Under the pieces are notes generated by a model. The model saw only the letters and a list, made by a program, of their open reading frames with translations. It was not told the DNA's origin and did no database searches. This document shows positions 1 through 6,528 of a DNA stretch of 6,566 nucleotides, piece after piece; position 1 is the stretch's first letter, and each line of letters begins with the position of its first letter. The stretch comes from Streptomyces sp. NRRL F-2580 (GTDB taxonomy: Bacteria > Actinomycetota > Actinomycetes > Streptomycetales > Streptomycetaceae): contig NZ_JOIR01000084.1 in the NCBI RefSeq assembly GCF_000720115.1, positions 1 through 6,566 of the forward strand, given 5' to 3'. Both the position numbers and the translations under genes were made by a program.

Positions 1-449
1 GGGGGTGCGGATGGCTGCCTCCCGGGCCCACCACCGCCCCGTCGGGCACACGGGACCTTCAGCGACGCGGTGACCGCGGACCGCCGCGGCCCCCTCAACC
101 ACACGACCCCCGGGCTCCGCGTCCCCAAGGGGAATGAACGCGGACCCGCCGCCGCCTTCAACAACGCGAGGCCGGGACTCCCCCTCCCCGAGGGCGGTGA
201 CCGCACCACCCGCGCACGTCGCCGATTCGACGGCGCAAAGCCGAAAGATGCGGCCAGGACCCACCCCCATACGGACCGAGCCGAGTACCGGCCGACCGCA
301 TGCCAACGGGCGTGCGCGAGGCGACCACAGGCCCGCCGCCACGCCTTCAACGACGCCGCGCCCGGGCTCCGCGCGCCCGAGGGGGCGACCGCCCCGCCCG
401 CGCACTTCGCCATTTCGACGACGGAAGGCCGGGAGGCGTGACCACGATT

Positions 450-548
450 CACCTCCATGCGGACCGAGCCGAGAACCAGCCGGCCGCACGCCAACGGGCA
501 TGCGCGAGGCGACCGCGGGCACGCCGCCACGCCTTCAACGACGCCGCG
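450..548 (+). repeat. 99-bp perfect direct repeat, copy 1
   Basis: This 99-bp stretch, starting CACCTCCATGCGGACCGAG and ending CAACGACGCCGCG, is identical base for base to 861-959, offset by 411 bp. It covers block B and the start of the next block A. Surrounding blocks are only loosely similar, so a perfect copy implies a recent duplication or gene conversion inside the array. A short-read assembly error is also possible. Confidence 0.9.
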
Positions 549-692
549 GCCCGTGTACTTCGCCGATTCGACGGCGGGAGGCCGGGATGTGTGACCAGGA
601 TGCGCCTCCTTGCGGACCGGCCCGAGCACCGGCCCGCCGCACACCAACAGGCGTACGCGGGTCGACCGCAGGCCCCCCTTCGACACCTTCAA

Positions 693-835
693 CGACGCGA
701 GGCCCGGACTCCACCTCCCCGAGGCAGTGACCGCGAACCCGCCGCCACGCCTTCAACGACGCGGGGCCGGGACTCCGCCGCCCCGAGGAAGTGACCGCAC
801 CACCCGCGCACTTCGACCTTTCGGCGGCGGAAGGC
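693..835 (+). repeat. 143-bp near-perfect direct repeat, copy 1
   Basis: Starts CGACGCGAGGCCCGGACTCC and ends CGGCGGAAGGC. It matches 960-1102 with about five substitutions in 143 bp, offset by 267 bp. It holds two block A hairpin segments followed by the start of block C. Confidence 0.85.
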
Positions 836-860
836 CGGGAGGCGGGACCACGACACGATG

Positions 861-959
861 CACCTCCATGCGGACCGAGCCGAGAACCAGCCGGCCGCAC
901 GCCAACGGGCATGCGCGAGGCGACCGCGGGCACGCCGCCACGCCTTCAACGACGCCGCG
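861..959 (+). repeat. 99-bp perfect direct repeat, copy 2
   Basis: Identical to 450-548 over the full 99 bp. Downstream the two copies diverge at once: copy 1 continues into a block C-like segment, while copy 2 runs after one base into the 143-bp repeat copy at 960-1102. The duplicated blocks were therefore joined in different orders. Confidence 0.9.
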
Positions 960-1102
960 CGACGCGAGGCCCGGACTCCACCTCCCCGAGGCAGTGACCG
1001 CGAGTCCGCCGCCACGCCTTCAACGACGCGGGGCCGGGACTCCGCCTCCCCGAGGGAGTGACCGCACCACCCGCGCACTTCGACCTTTCGGCGGCGGGAG
1101 GC
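960..1102 (+). repeat. 143-bp near-perfect direct repeat, copy 2
   Basis: Second copy of 693-835, with about five substitutions. It abuts the 99-bp repeat copy ending at 959, so the two duplicated segments are fused here but are separate and in different order upstream. Confidence 0.85.
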
Positions 1103-1312
1103 GCGATGAGCGGCCATGGCCCGCCCCCTTGCCGGCCGAGCCGACTACCGGCCCGCCGCCCGCCAACAGGCGCGCAACGGACGGGCTGTTGGACCGGCGG
1201 TGGCTCGACTGTGTGCCGCGGTGTGTGAGTTGAGTGCCGCATAGCACAACACCGGCGTGGCCGTCCGTGGGACCGGTACCGGCCGATACCTGGTGCCTGA
1301 TCCGGGGTCACG

Positions 1313-1332
1313 GGTACAAGTAGGTGCGTACC
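1313..1332. promoter_or_regulatory. Possible operator: GGTAC-N10-GTACC dyad
   Basis: GGTAC (1313-1317) and GTACC (1328-1332) form an inverted repeat with a 10-bp spacer, 43 bp before the preferred start of the winged-helix gene. The related sequences CCGGTACCGG (1273-1282, a perfect palindrome) and GATACC (1285-1290) lie just upstream, so this 60-bp stretch is enriched in GTACC-like half-sites. A winged-helix protein that controls its own gene could bind here, but this is inference. I see no convincing -35/-10 pair. Confidence 0.25.
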
Positions 1333-1365
1333 ATCGCGTAACACATGTCCCTCACGGCCAAGATT

Positions 1366-1371
1366 GAGGAA
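1366..1371 (+). promoter_or_regulatory. Shine-Dalgarno deciding the start at 1375
   Basis: GAGGAA lies just before the ATG at 1375, with a short spacing of 3 nt after the final A. The alternative in-frame ATG at 1345 has no purine-rich sequence upstream, so the later start is preferred. Confidence 0.5.
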
Positions 1372-1374
1372 CCC

Positions 1375-2277
1375 ATGACCACAGCCCCCAACAGCACACG
1401 CGTCCAGGACGATTACGCCCAGCAGATCGCCGGCGACCTGTCGGCGAACCAGGCCGCACAGCAACAAGCACGCACCGAACTGCAGCGCCTGCAACACCAA
1501 CTCGAACAACTCGAGGAAAGTCAGAAGGTCCTGCTCAAGATGCAGGAAGCCCTCGGCATCCCGACCCAACCCACACCCACCACCAACCCCGACACCAACC
1601 CCGACGTGACAACCAGCGCGAAAACCGGCGCGAAGACCCGTGCGAAGACCAGTGCGCAGGCTGGCCTGAAGCCGGGAGCACAGGCCGCCGCCAAGCCCTC
1701 TGCAAAGCCCGCAGCGCCGACCGGTTCCAAGCCCGCCGCGAAGCCTGATGCGAACCCCGCCGCGAAGGCCGGTGCGAAGGCCGGTGTGAAGCGCGCCGCG
1801 GTGCCCGCCGCGCGCACCGCGGCCCACAGCACGAAGAAGACCACGGAACCCCACAAGACCACGACACCCAAGAACGAAACAGCGCCCACGCAGGTAGCAG
1901 CGCCCGCGCAGGTTCCGGCACCCGCGAAGGCCGCAGAGCCCGCCAAAGTAGCGGAAGTCAAGCAGGCGGCGGCCAAGACCCCGCGGGCCCGCAAGACCAC
2001 CGAGAAGACCGAGACGAAAAAGGAAAACGGCCCCTCCTGGCTCGACCTCGTCACCGCAGCCATCGCCGGACAGACCGAACCCAAATCCGCAGCCGAAGTA
2101 ACCGACACCCTCACCGCCACCCACCCCGAACGCAAGGTACAAGCCACCGTCATCCGCAACACCCTCGAACAAGGCGTCGCCCGCGGCATCCTCGAACGCA
2201 CCAAACAAGGCCGCTCCGTCTACTACACCCCCACCACCACCCCACACACCAACCACCCCCACCCCCAACTCCCCTAA
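1375..2277 (+). CDS. Coiled-coil, Lys/Ala/Pro-rich, winged-helix DNA-binding protein
   Basis: This 300-residue protein has three parts. Residues 8-62 form a Gln/Glu/Leu-rich coiled coil (around LQRLQHQLEQLEE), likely for oligomerisation. Residues 63-218 are a disordered basic tail of Ala-Lys-Pro-Thr repeats (GAKTRAKTSAQ, KPAAKPDANPAAK), resembling histone H1 or the tail of Streptomyces HupS. Residues 219-286 resemble a winged helix: first helix SWLDLVTAAI, second SAAEVTDTL, putative recognition helix QATVIRNTLEQGVARG, and wing ILERTKQGRSVYYTP. The T-V-x3-L-x3-G-x2-L-R pattern recalls the BlaI/MecI fold. I remember similar unnamed Streptomyces proteins but cannot give a symbol. A nucleoid-associated or regulatory role is inferred. 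There is no signal peptide or membrane segment. An alternative start at 1345 would add 10 residues. The gene stands alone between the repeat array and a GC hairpin. Confidence 0.85.
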   Translation: MTTAPNSTRVQDDYAQQIAGDLSANQAAQQQARTELQRLQHQLEQLEESQKVLLKMQEALGIPTQPTPTTNPDTNPDVTTSAKTGAKTRAKTSAQAGLKPGAQAAAKPSAKPAAPTGSKPAAKPDANPAAKAGAKAGVKRAAVPAARTAAHSTKKTTEPHKTTTPKNETAPTQVAAPAQVPAPAKAAEPAKVAEVKQAAAKTPRARKTTEKTETKKENGPSWLDLVTAAIAGQTEPKSAAEVTDTLTATHPERKVQATVIRNTLEQGVARGILERTKQGRSVYYTPTTTPHTNHPHPQLP

Positions 2278-2281
2278 CACC

Positions 2282-2306
2282 GCTGGGCCGGCCTGGTCGG
2301 CCCGGC
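2282..2306 (+). terminator. GC-rich hairpin after the winged-helix gene
   Basis: A 9-bp stem (2282-2290 with 2298-2306, one T-G wobble) encloses a 7-nt loop and begins 4 nt after the TAA stop. There is no T-tract. Streptomyces terminators often lack one, so this is a plausible but unproven terminator. Confidence 0.45.
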
Positions 2307-2901
2307 CCCGGCCCGCCAGCGCCCCCGGGTGATCGTGCACACCCAGCCGTTCCCACCCCGGTGGTCGTGCACGGCCGGGGCGGCCACACAGCCACCCCCG
2401 CACCCACGCCATACACCCGATGGGCCGCGACAGCCCACACGGTGACCCCGCCCCAGACAGTGGTAGCGCTGGCGGTGACGGTCGGCTCGTTCCGGGGCCG
2501 GCCGGAGCCGAACAACGCCCCGATGTCCGTCCGGCAGCTTTTTTCGAGCACCGGCCGCGGGTACCGCCACCCCCGGCCGGCAAACACACCCACGCCATCC
2601 CACGACAGTGACCCGGCATCCACGACACAGAAACCGGGGCAACCGCCCCAGACCACCCCCGGGCGTGAACACCTCCAAACCCAACACGAGCCCACGACCA
2701 ACCAGCAGCGCCAACACACGAAGCCGCACTGGGCTCACACACATCGCACTGCGCCCACGTGTAGCGCGCGCGAGGCCCGATCGGGCCGACGCTAAGTGGT
2801 CGGCTCCGCGAATCTTGCCGGGGTTGGCAGCGCAGACGCATCTGTTCGCCGCCAATCAATCGAGGCGTTTGACAGCGAACGCAGTCGTTCAGGCTTCCTT
2901 G
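2307..2901. other. Intergenic region without a supportable gene
   Basis: This 595-bp stretch separates two genes that converge toward each other. Frames are open on both strands, but none has a Shine-Dalgarno sequence or a recognisable domain, and the products are Thr/Pro/His-rich or Cys/Gly/Arg-rich. It holds a 13-bp direct repeat of the form GGTG-R-TCGTGCAC at 2328-2340 and 2360-2372, a lone T6 run at 2539-2544, and a C/A-rich segment at about 2570-2760 with composition like the 3' end of the preceding gene. I see no tRNA or known RNA. Confidence 0.5.
2501..2544 (+). terminator. Weak hairpin followed by a T6 run
   Basis: GCCGGA (2501-2506) can pair with TCCGGC (2530-2535) across a 23-nt loop, and a run of six T follows at 2539-2544. 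Homopolymer T is rare in this DNA. The loop is long and the stem short, so it may be chance. Confidence 0.18.
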
Positions 2902-2917
2902 TCAGCGAACCTGGTCG
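2873..2917. repeat. Short direct repeat at the 3' end of the DUF3291 gene
   Basis: CAGCGAAC-NNN-GTCG occurs at 2873-2887 and at 2903-2917, with 12 of 15 positions shared and a 30-bp offset. The second copy overlaps the stop codon of the minus-strand gene. The first contains a weak 5-bp hairpin (2877-2881 with 2886-2890) that could contribute to termination. It may be a small duplication of the gene's end. Confidence 0.3.
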
Positions 2918-3459
2918 CTCTTCGGCCCCATGCCGATGATCCTGGTCGGAGTTCCGTCAGGGGCGAACGAGTGGTGGAAGGTGAAGGCGTGCGGCGCGGA
3001 GCCGTGGTCGTGGAGGTGCTCCAGTTTGGAAACCCCGTCCTGCCAGGTGGGTATCACGTCGTCAGAGACCCACCAGCACACGTAATTCGCGTGCCCTGTC
3101 CTCTCGAACCAGTCGTAACGCCTGTTCAGCGCCTCACGGTGCAGACCGGTGTAGATGGCGTCGAAGGCGGGGTGCAGGTCGGTCCACAGTGAGAGTGTCG
3201 CGGCCAGAGCCGTGGTTTCCACCGTACGGCCCTTGTCGTACCAGGTCGGTACGGCGAACTCTCCCCATGCACCCCAGTCCGCCTCGAAGAGCATGCCCCG
3301 GTCACCGTCTACCGCTTCAGCACGCGCGAGGTATCCGGGGTGCTGGCTGATCCTCCGGTAGGCGGCCTCACCCCTGTCGTAGAACTCGCGCGTGAGAGGT
3401 CCGGGATCGGCGAGAGGTGACTTCAGGACGCCGAATGTGTACAACGCAAGATGGGGCAC
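2902..3459 (-). CDS. DUF3291 family protein
   Basis: This 185-residue protein matches my knowledge of DUF3291 along its length. The N-terminal strand is HLALYTFGVLKSPLADPG (residues 3-20). A central LSLWTDLHPAFDAIYTGLHREALNRR segment spans about residues 89-114, followed by WF at 117-118. The conserved C-terminal part is YVCWWVSDDVIPTW (126-139) and KLEHLHDHGSAPHAFTF (145-161). The family is thought to have an alpha/beta fold related to monooxygenase-like dimeric ferredoxin barrels, but its reaction is unknown and none is assigned here. It should be cytosolic, as it lacks a signal peptide and membrane segments. The GTG start at 3459 is chosen because GGGAGAG lies 4 nt upstream and homology begins there. 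The frame stays open to 3765, but that extension is Arg/Pro/Ser-rich and family-unlike. The gene is not in an operon with its neighbours. Confidence 0.88.
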   Translation of the reverse strand: MPHLALYTFGVLKSPLADPGPLTREFYDRGEAAYRRISQHPGYLARAEAVDGDRGMLFEADWGAWGEFAVPTWYDKGRTVETTALAATLSLWTDLHPAFDAIYTGLHREALNRRYDWFERTGHANYVCWWVSDDVIPTWQDGVSKLEHLHDHGSAPHAFTFHHSFAPDGTPTRIIGMGPKSDQVR

Positions 3460-3463
3460 GCGT

Positions 3464-3470
3464 CTCTCCC
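3464..3470 (-). promoter_or_regulatory. Shine-Dalgarno deciding the DUF3291 start
   Basis: On the minus strand GGGAGAG is followed by ACGC and then the GTG start at 3459. It rules against the longer in-frame starts at 3765 and near 3537. Confidence 0.6.
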
Positions 3471-3763
3471 TGGTTGGGGTGCCTGGTGTGGACCCGGTTC
3501 TGTGGCTTTCGCACGGGGGCGAGGGTTCGTAAGGCATGACCAACTCATCCCGTCGCGGTTGGCTCAGCCCGAAGGAACTCCTGCGCGACCGTGGGCGATC
3601 GCCGAAGACCAGGTGAAGGTAGCTGCCTCTGCGGCCCATGTCGAAGTTGCGTTTTCCCTGTCCAAGTGGCCTCTTGCACCGGTCATTGCGGGGGCTGGGG
3701 CTGGGGCGGCGGGGCAGGCTGCGGGGGACCAGTGATCCAGCTCGGCCGATCGGTTCGCCCGCC
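3471..3763. other. Spacer between the DUF3291 gene and the transposase remnant
   Basis: About 290 bp without a gene I can support. It should contain the DUF3291 promoter reading leftward and the left boundary of the IS630 remnant, but I see no clear -35/-10 pair and no terminal inverted repeat. A 26-codon reading frame on the plus strand (ATG at 3536) has a possible upstream GAGGG but is too short to call. Confidence 0.4.
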
Positions 3764-4663
<900 letters not shown>

Positions 4664-4664
<1 letters not shown>

Positions 4665-4734
4665 GCCCGGCCCGGCCCGGCCCGGCCCGGCCCGGCCCGG
4701 CCCGGGCCGGGCCGGGCCGGGCGGGCGGGCGGGC
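4664..4734. repeat. GGCCC/GGGCC pentanucleotide tract with perfect palindrome
   Basis: Eight perfect GGCCC units (4664-4703) are followed by three GGGCC units (4704-4718) and four GGGC units (4719-4734). The junction makes a perfect 36-bp palindrome (4686-4721, centre 4703/4704). The minus strand of the first half and the plus strand of the second half both carry four or more evenly spaced GGG runs, so either a long hairpin or G-quadruplexes could form. The tract starts at the last base of the stop codon of the transposase remnant. Copy number from short reads may be wrong. Confidence 0.92.
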
Positions 4735-4898
4735 CCGGGCGGGGCCAGGCCGGCGCGCAGAACCTGGACGCCCGGCCGGCGGTAAGTGCAGGCCCCGGTG
4801 GGCAGCCAAGCCTGGGCCTCCCGGCGGGGATCGGGGGCCTTCAGGGTTCGGGGCGGGCCCGAGTCGCGGCCGGCCTGGCTGCGGTGAAGTGCCGGCGG
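4735..4898. other. GC-rich spacer between the pentanucleotide tract and the membrane-protein gene
   Basis: This is very GC-rich sequence with no start signal or recognisable peptide on either strand. The plus-strand frame that continues from the transposase remnant is open through here only because stop codons are rare. Confidence 0.4.
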
Positions 4899-4918
4899 GG
4901 CCGAGGGGCTCGATGGCC
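4899..4918 (-). terminator. Possible terminator hairpin of the methyltransferase operon
   Basis: Five nt after the stop of the membrane-protein gene, the minus strand reads GGCCATCGAG-CCC-CTCGGCC. The CGAG/CTCG stem can stack on an outer GGC/GCC pairing with a small bulge. There is no T-tract. Confidence 0.3.
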
Positions 4919-4923
4919 GGGTG

Positions 4924-5439
4924 TCATAGCGCGGGCTGGTACCAGCGCCGGTGCACCACGGGTTCCACGGACAGCACGGCCGCGCCCGCGACCGTGCCGA
5001 CCAGCAGCGCGGGCCATCCGCCGCCCAGGAACGCGCCGGCGCAGGCCGCGGCCAGGGCGAGGGGCCGCAGCAGGGTCAGGGGGCCCAGGCCGATGACCAT
5101 CGCGAGGGTGCTGGCGCGGAACGGCAGGAGGAAGTACGCAGCGAGGGAGAGCAGTACCGCGACCGCGTAGGCGGTCAGCGGGAGCAGGTAGCCGAGGCCT
5201 CCCGCGCTCAGGGTGTCGTACGTCGCGGCCCGGTCAGGCGCGGACAACAGCACGATGCTCGCGGTCAGTACGGGGGCGAGCAGCACGACGGCGCCGACCG
5301 CCAGCCCGCGCAGGGCGGCGCGGGCGGTGGCCCGGTGTTTGCGGATGCGGGCATCGCGGCCGGCGTAGGCGCGGAAGCCGCTGAACGTCGCGTCGAGCAG
5401 ACCCAGGAAGAGGAGTGCGACCGGTACGGCGGACGTCAT
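4924..5439 (-). CDS. Polytopic membrane protein, coupled to the methyltransferase
   Basis: This 171-residue protein is mostly hydrophobic, with about five predicted membrane helices: residues 4-20, 45-66, 82-105, 110-138 (long, perhaps bent or split near RP at 125-126) and 141-158. Basic residues cluster in the loop after helix 1 (GRDARIRKHRATAR, 27-40) and at the C-terminus (VVHRRWYQ), which suggests these face the cytoplasm. I do not recognise the family and see no catalytic motif. The start is the ATG at 5439, which overlaps the TGA of the upstream methyltransferase gene as ATGA. A GAGG Shine-Dalgarno sits 7 nt upstream, inside the methyltransferase coding region. This arrangement implies translational coupling and a shared role, possibly with a lipid or membrane-associated substrate, which is inference. 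The same frame is open further upstream to 5718, but that part is Arg/Pro-rich and is antisense-like shadow. Confidence 0.85.
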   Translation of the reverse strand: MTSAVPVALLFLGLLDATFSGFRAYAGRDARIRKHRATARAALRGLAVGAVVLLAPVLTASIVLLSAPDRAATYDTLSAGGLGYLLPLTAYAVAVLLSLAAYFLLPFRASTLAMVIGLGPLTLLRPLALAAACAGAFLGGGWPALLVGTVAGAAVLSVEPVVHRRWYQPAL

Positions 5440-6434
5440 CGGGCGGCCTCGGCGAGATGCTCGGGGCCGACCAGCCGACGTTCCGCCCGCCCGAGGGCCC
5501 GGCGCAGTGGCGCCTCCAGATGCGGGCGCACCCCGATGATCGGGCGCAGCGTGGTGCAGAACGGGTTCGCCGCGCCGCGCGGCTCGTACAGCAGCGGCCG
5601 GATACCGGGCGCGGCAGCGGCGGACAGGAGCGTCTCGTCGCTGTGTGCGCGCTCTGCGGAGACGACCCCGTCGTGGCGGCCGAGCGGGTGGCGCATCCGG
5701 GCACGGTGGAAGATCCACGCACCGATCGGAGCGAGGCGGGTCGCGGCGATGTCGAAATGGCAGAAGGCCTGCGCCGGCGAGGCGGCCTGGGCCTGGAAGA
5801 ACTCGCCCAGGGCGGGCCCGCGGAAGTGGTGCAGCACACCGGTGGAGACGTAGACGGTCGCCGCCTGCGGCAGGTCGAAGGCGTTGCCGTGGACGAAACG
5901 GCAGTCCAGCCCCTCCGCACGGGCGAGCTGCTCCGCTTCGCCGACCAGCGCGGCATCCAGGTCGACACCGACCAGTTCCACGTCCGCGCCCAGCGCGTTG
6001 GTGGCCGCCAGCCAGCGGATGAGGTACCCGAGGCCGCAGCCGACGTCGACGAGCCGGTACGGGCCGCTCTGGCCGCCGGTTGCCCGGATCGCCGTGAACA
6101 GCGGGCCGAGCAGGTGCAGCAGGCGTTCGCCGATCCGGAGCTCCTCGCTCAGCCGCTGCAGCTCGGTGTGCACGCTGATGAGGAGACGGTCCACGGCACG
6201 GGGGTCCAGAACGCCGTCCTGGTCGGTGGGCAGCCCGGCCACGATCTTGGCGGCGTGTTCGTCACCATTGGCACGGAGCCGGCGGATCACCTCGTCACGC
6301 CGGACGGGAAGCCGGTCGCCGGTGTGGGGATCCACCGCCGTGATCAGATCGGATATCTCGAGTCGGTGCACGAGGCGGAACCCTACGGCCTCCCCCGCCC
6401 CGTCCCACCAGCCCCCCATCCCACCAGCCCCCAC
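5436..6434 (-). CDS. Class I SAM-dependent methyltransferase
   Basis: This 332-residue protein has a Rossmann-type methyltransferase core in its middle. Motif I is RLVDVGCGLGYLIRWLA (127-143), the SAM-binding glycine loop. VELVGVDLD (152-160) supplies an acidic residue likely to hold the ribose. HGNAFDLP (182-189) and VYVSTGVLHHF (194-204) match motifs II-III of the UbiE/Methyltransf_11-25 type. The N-terminal 120 residues are mainly helical, with a hydrophilic segment (LRANGDEHAAKIVAGLP, 53-69), and could bind the substrate. The C-terminal 100 residues are unassigned. Substrate and product are unknown, and it could act on a small molecule, lipid or protein. The GTG at 6434 is chosen because GGGGGAGAGG lies just upstream and an in-frame TGA follows at 6453-6455. 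The Gly/Trp-rich first 20 residues are odd, so a GTG at 6371 is a possible later start. It is first in an operon with the membrane-protein gene. Confidence 0.88.
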   Translation of the reverse strand: MGAGGMGGWWDGAGEAVGFRLVHRLEISDLITAVDPHTGDRLPVRRDEVIRRLRANGDEHAAKIVAGLPTDQDGVLDPRAVDRLLISVHTELQRLSEELRIGERLLHLLGPLFTAIRATGGQSGPYRLVDVGCGLGYLIRWLAATNALGADVELVGVDLDAALVGEAEQLARAEGLDCRFVHGNAFDLPQAATVYVSTGVLHHFRGPALGEFFQAQAASPAQAFCHFDIAATRLAPIGAWIFHRARMRHPLGRHDGVVSAERAHSDETLLSAAAAPGIRPLLYEPRGAANPFCTTLRPIIGVRPHLEAPLRRALGRAERRLVGPEHLAEAAR

Positions 6435-6438
6435 CCCA

Positions 6439-6448
6439 CCTCTCCCCC
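6439..6448 (-). promoter_or_regulatory. Shine-Dalgarno of the methyltransferase gene
   Basis: GGGGGAGAGG on the minus strand, 4 nt before the GTG at 6434. It supports the long form of the protein. The surrounding DNA is G-rich in general, so the support is moderate. No promoter is visible in the 80 bp before the adapter. Confidence 0.45.
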
Positions 6449-6528
6449 GAAGTCACAGGGACACACACCCACACGTACTCACCGCACGTCCTGGGTGGCC
6501 GCGGCGCCAAGGCGGGGCGGGGCAGGGG

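Larger units (their letters stand above)
56..1175. repeat. Composite degenerate direct-repeat array
   Basis: About 1.1 kb is built from three recurring blocks. Block A begins CCTTCAACGACGC and continues through a G-rich stretch and a CCTC-CCC-GAGG hairpin to GTGACCGC. Its starts are near 56, 92, 155, 344, 532, 686, 750, 943 and 1017. Block C is a CGCGCACTTCG-type segment running into GGCGGCGG-AGGCCGGGAGG, seen near 205, 395, 550, 800 and 1070. Block B contains GGACCGAGCCGAG followed by GCCAACGGGC, with cores near 273, 461, 614, 872 and 1134. A-to-A spacing is irregular (36, 63, 189, 188, 154, 64, 193 and 74 bp), so the array is mosaic and not a simple tandem repeat. Several frames stay open across it on both strands, as expected for stop-poor GC-rich repeats. 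The translations are Arg/Pro/Ala-rich and look like no protein family I know. I treat it as non-coding. Confidence 0.8.

Noticed and set aside
56..1175. Possible CRISPR array
   Set aside because: Intervals between repeats range from 36 to 193 bp, the intervals are themselves repeated, and there are no cas genes.
70..1233. Several overlapping plus- and minus-strand frames of 120-207 codons in the repeat array
   Set aside because: They stay open in several frames at once, follow the DNA repeats, and encode Arg/Pro/Thr-rich peptides without a family match or start signal.
946..2859. 637-codon open frame on the minus strand
   Set aside because: It runs antisense through the whole winged-helix gene and into the repeat array. 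The product is Gly/Leu/Arg/Cys-rich with no domain, and the plus-strand gene has a Shine-Dalgarno, clear domains and a terminator. It is a shadow of the Ala/Lys repeats and GC bias.
3536..3616. 26-residue plus-strand peptide frame
   Set aside because: It has a possible GAGGG upstream, but a frame this short is expected by chance and no relative is recognised.
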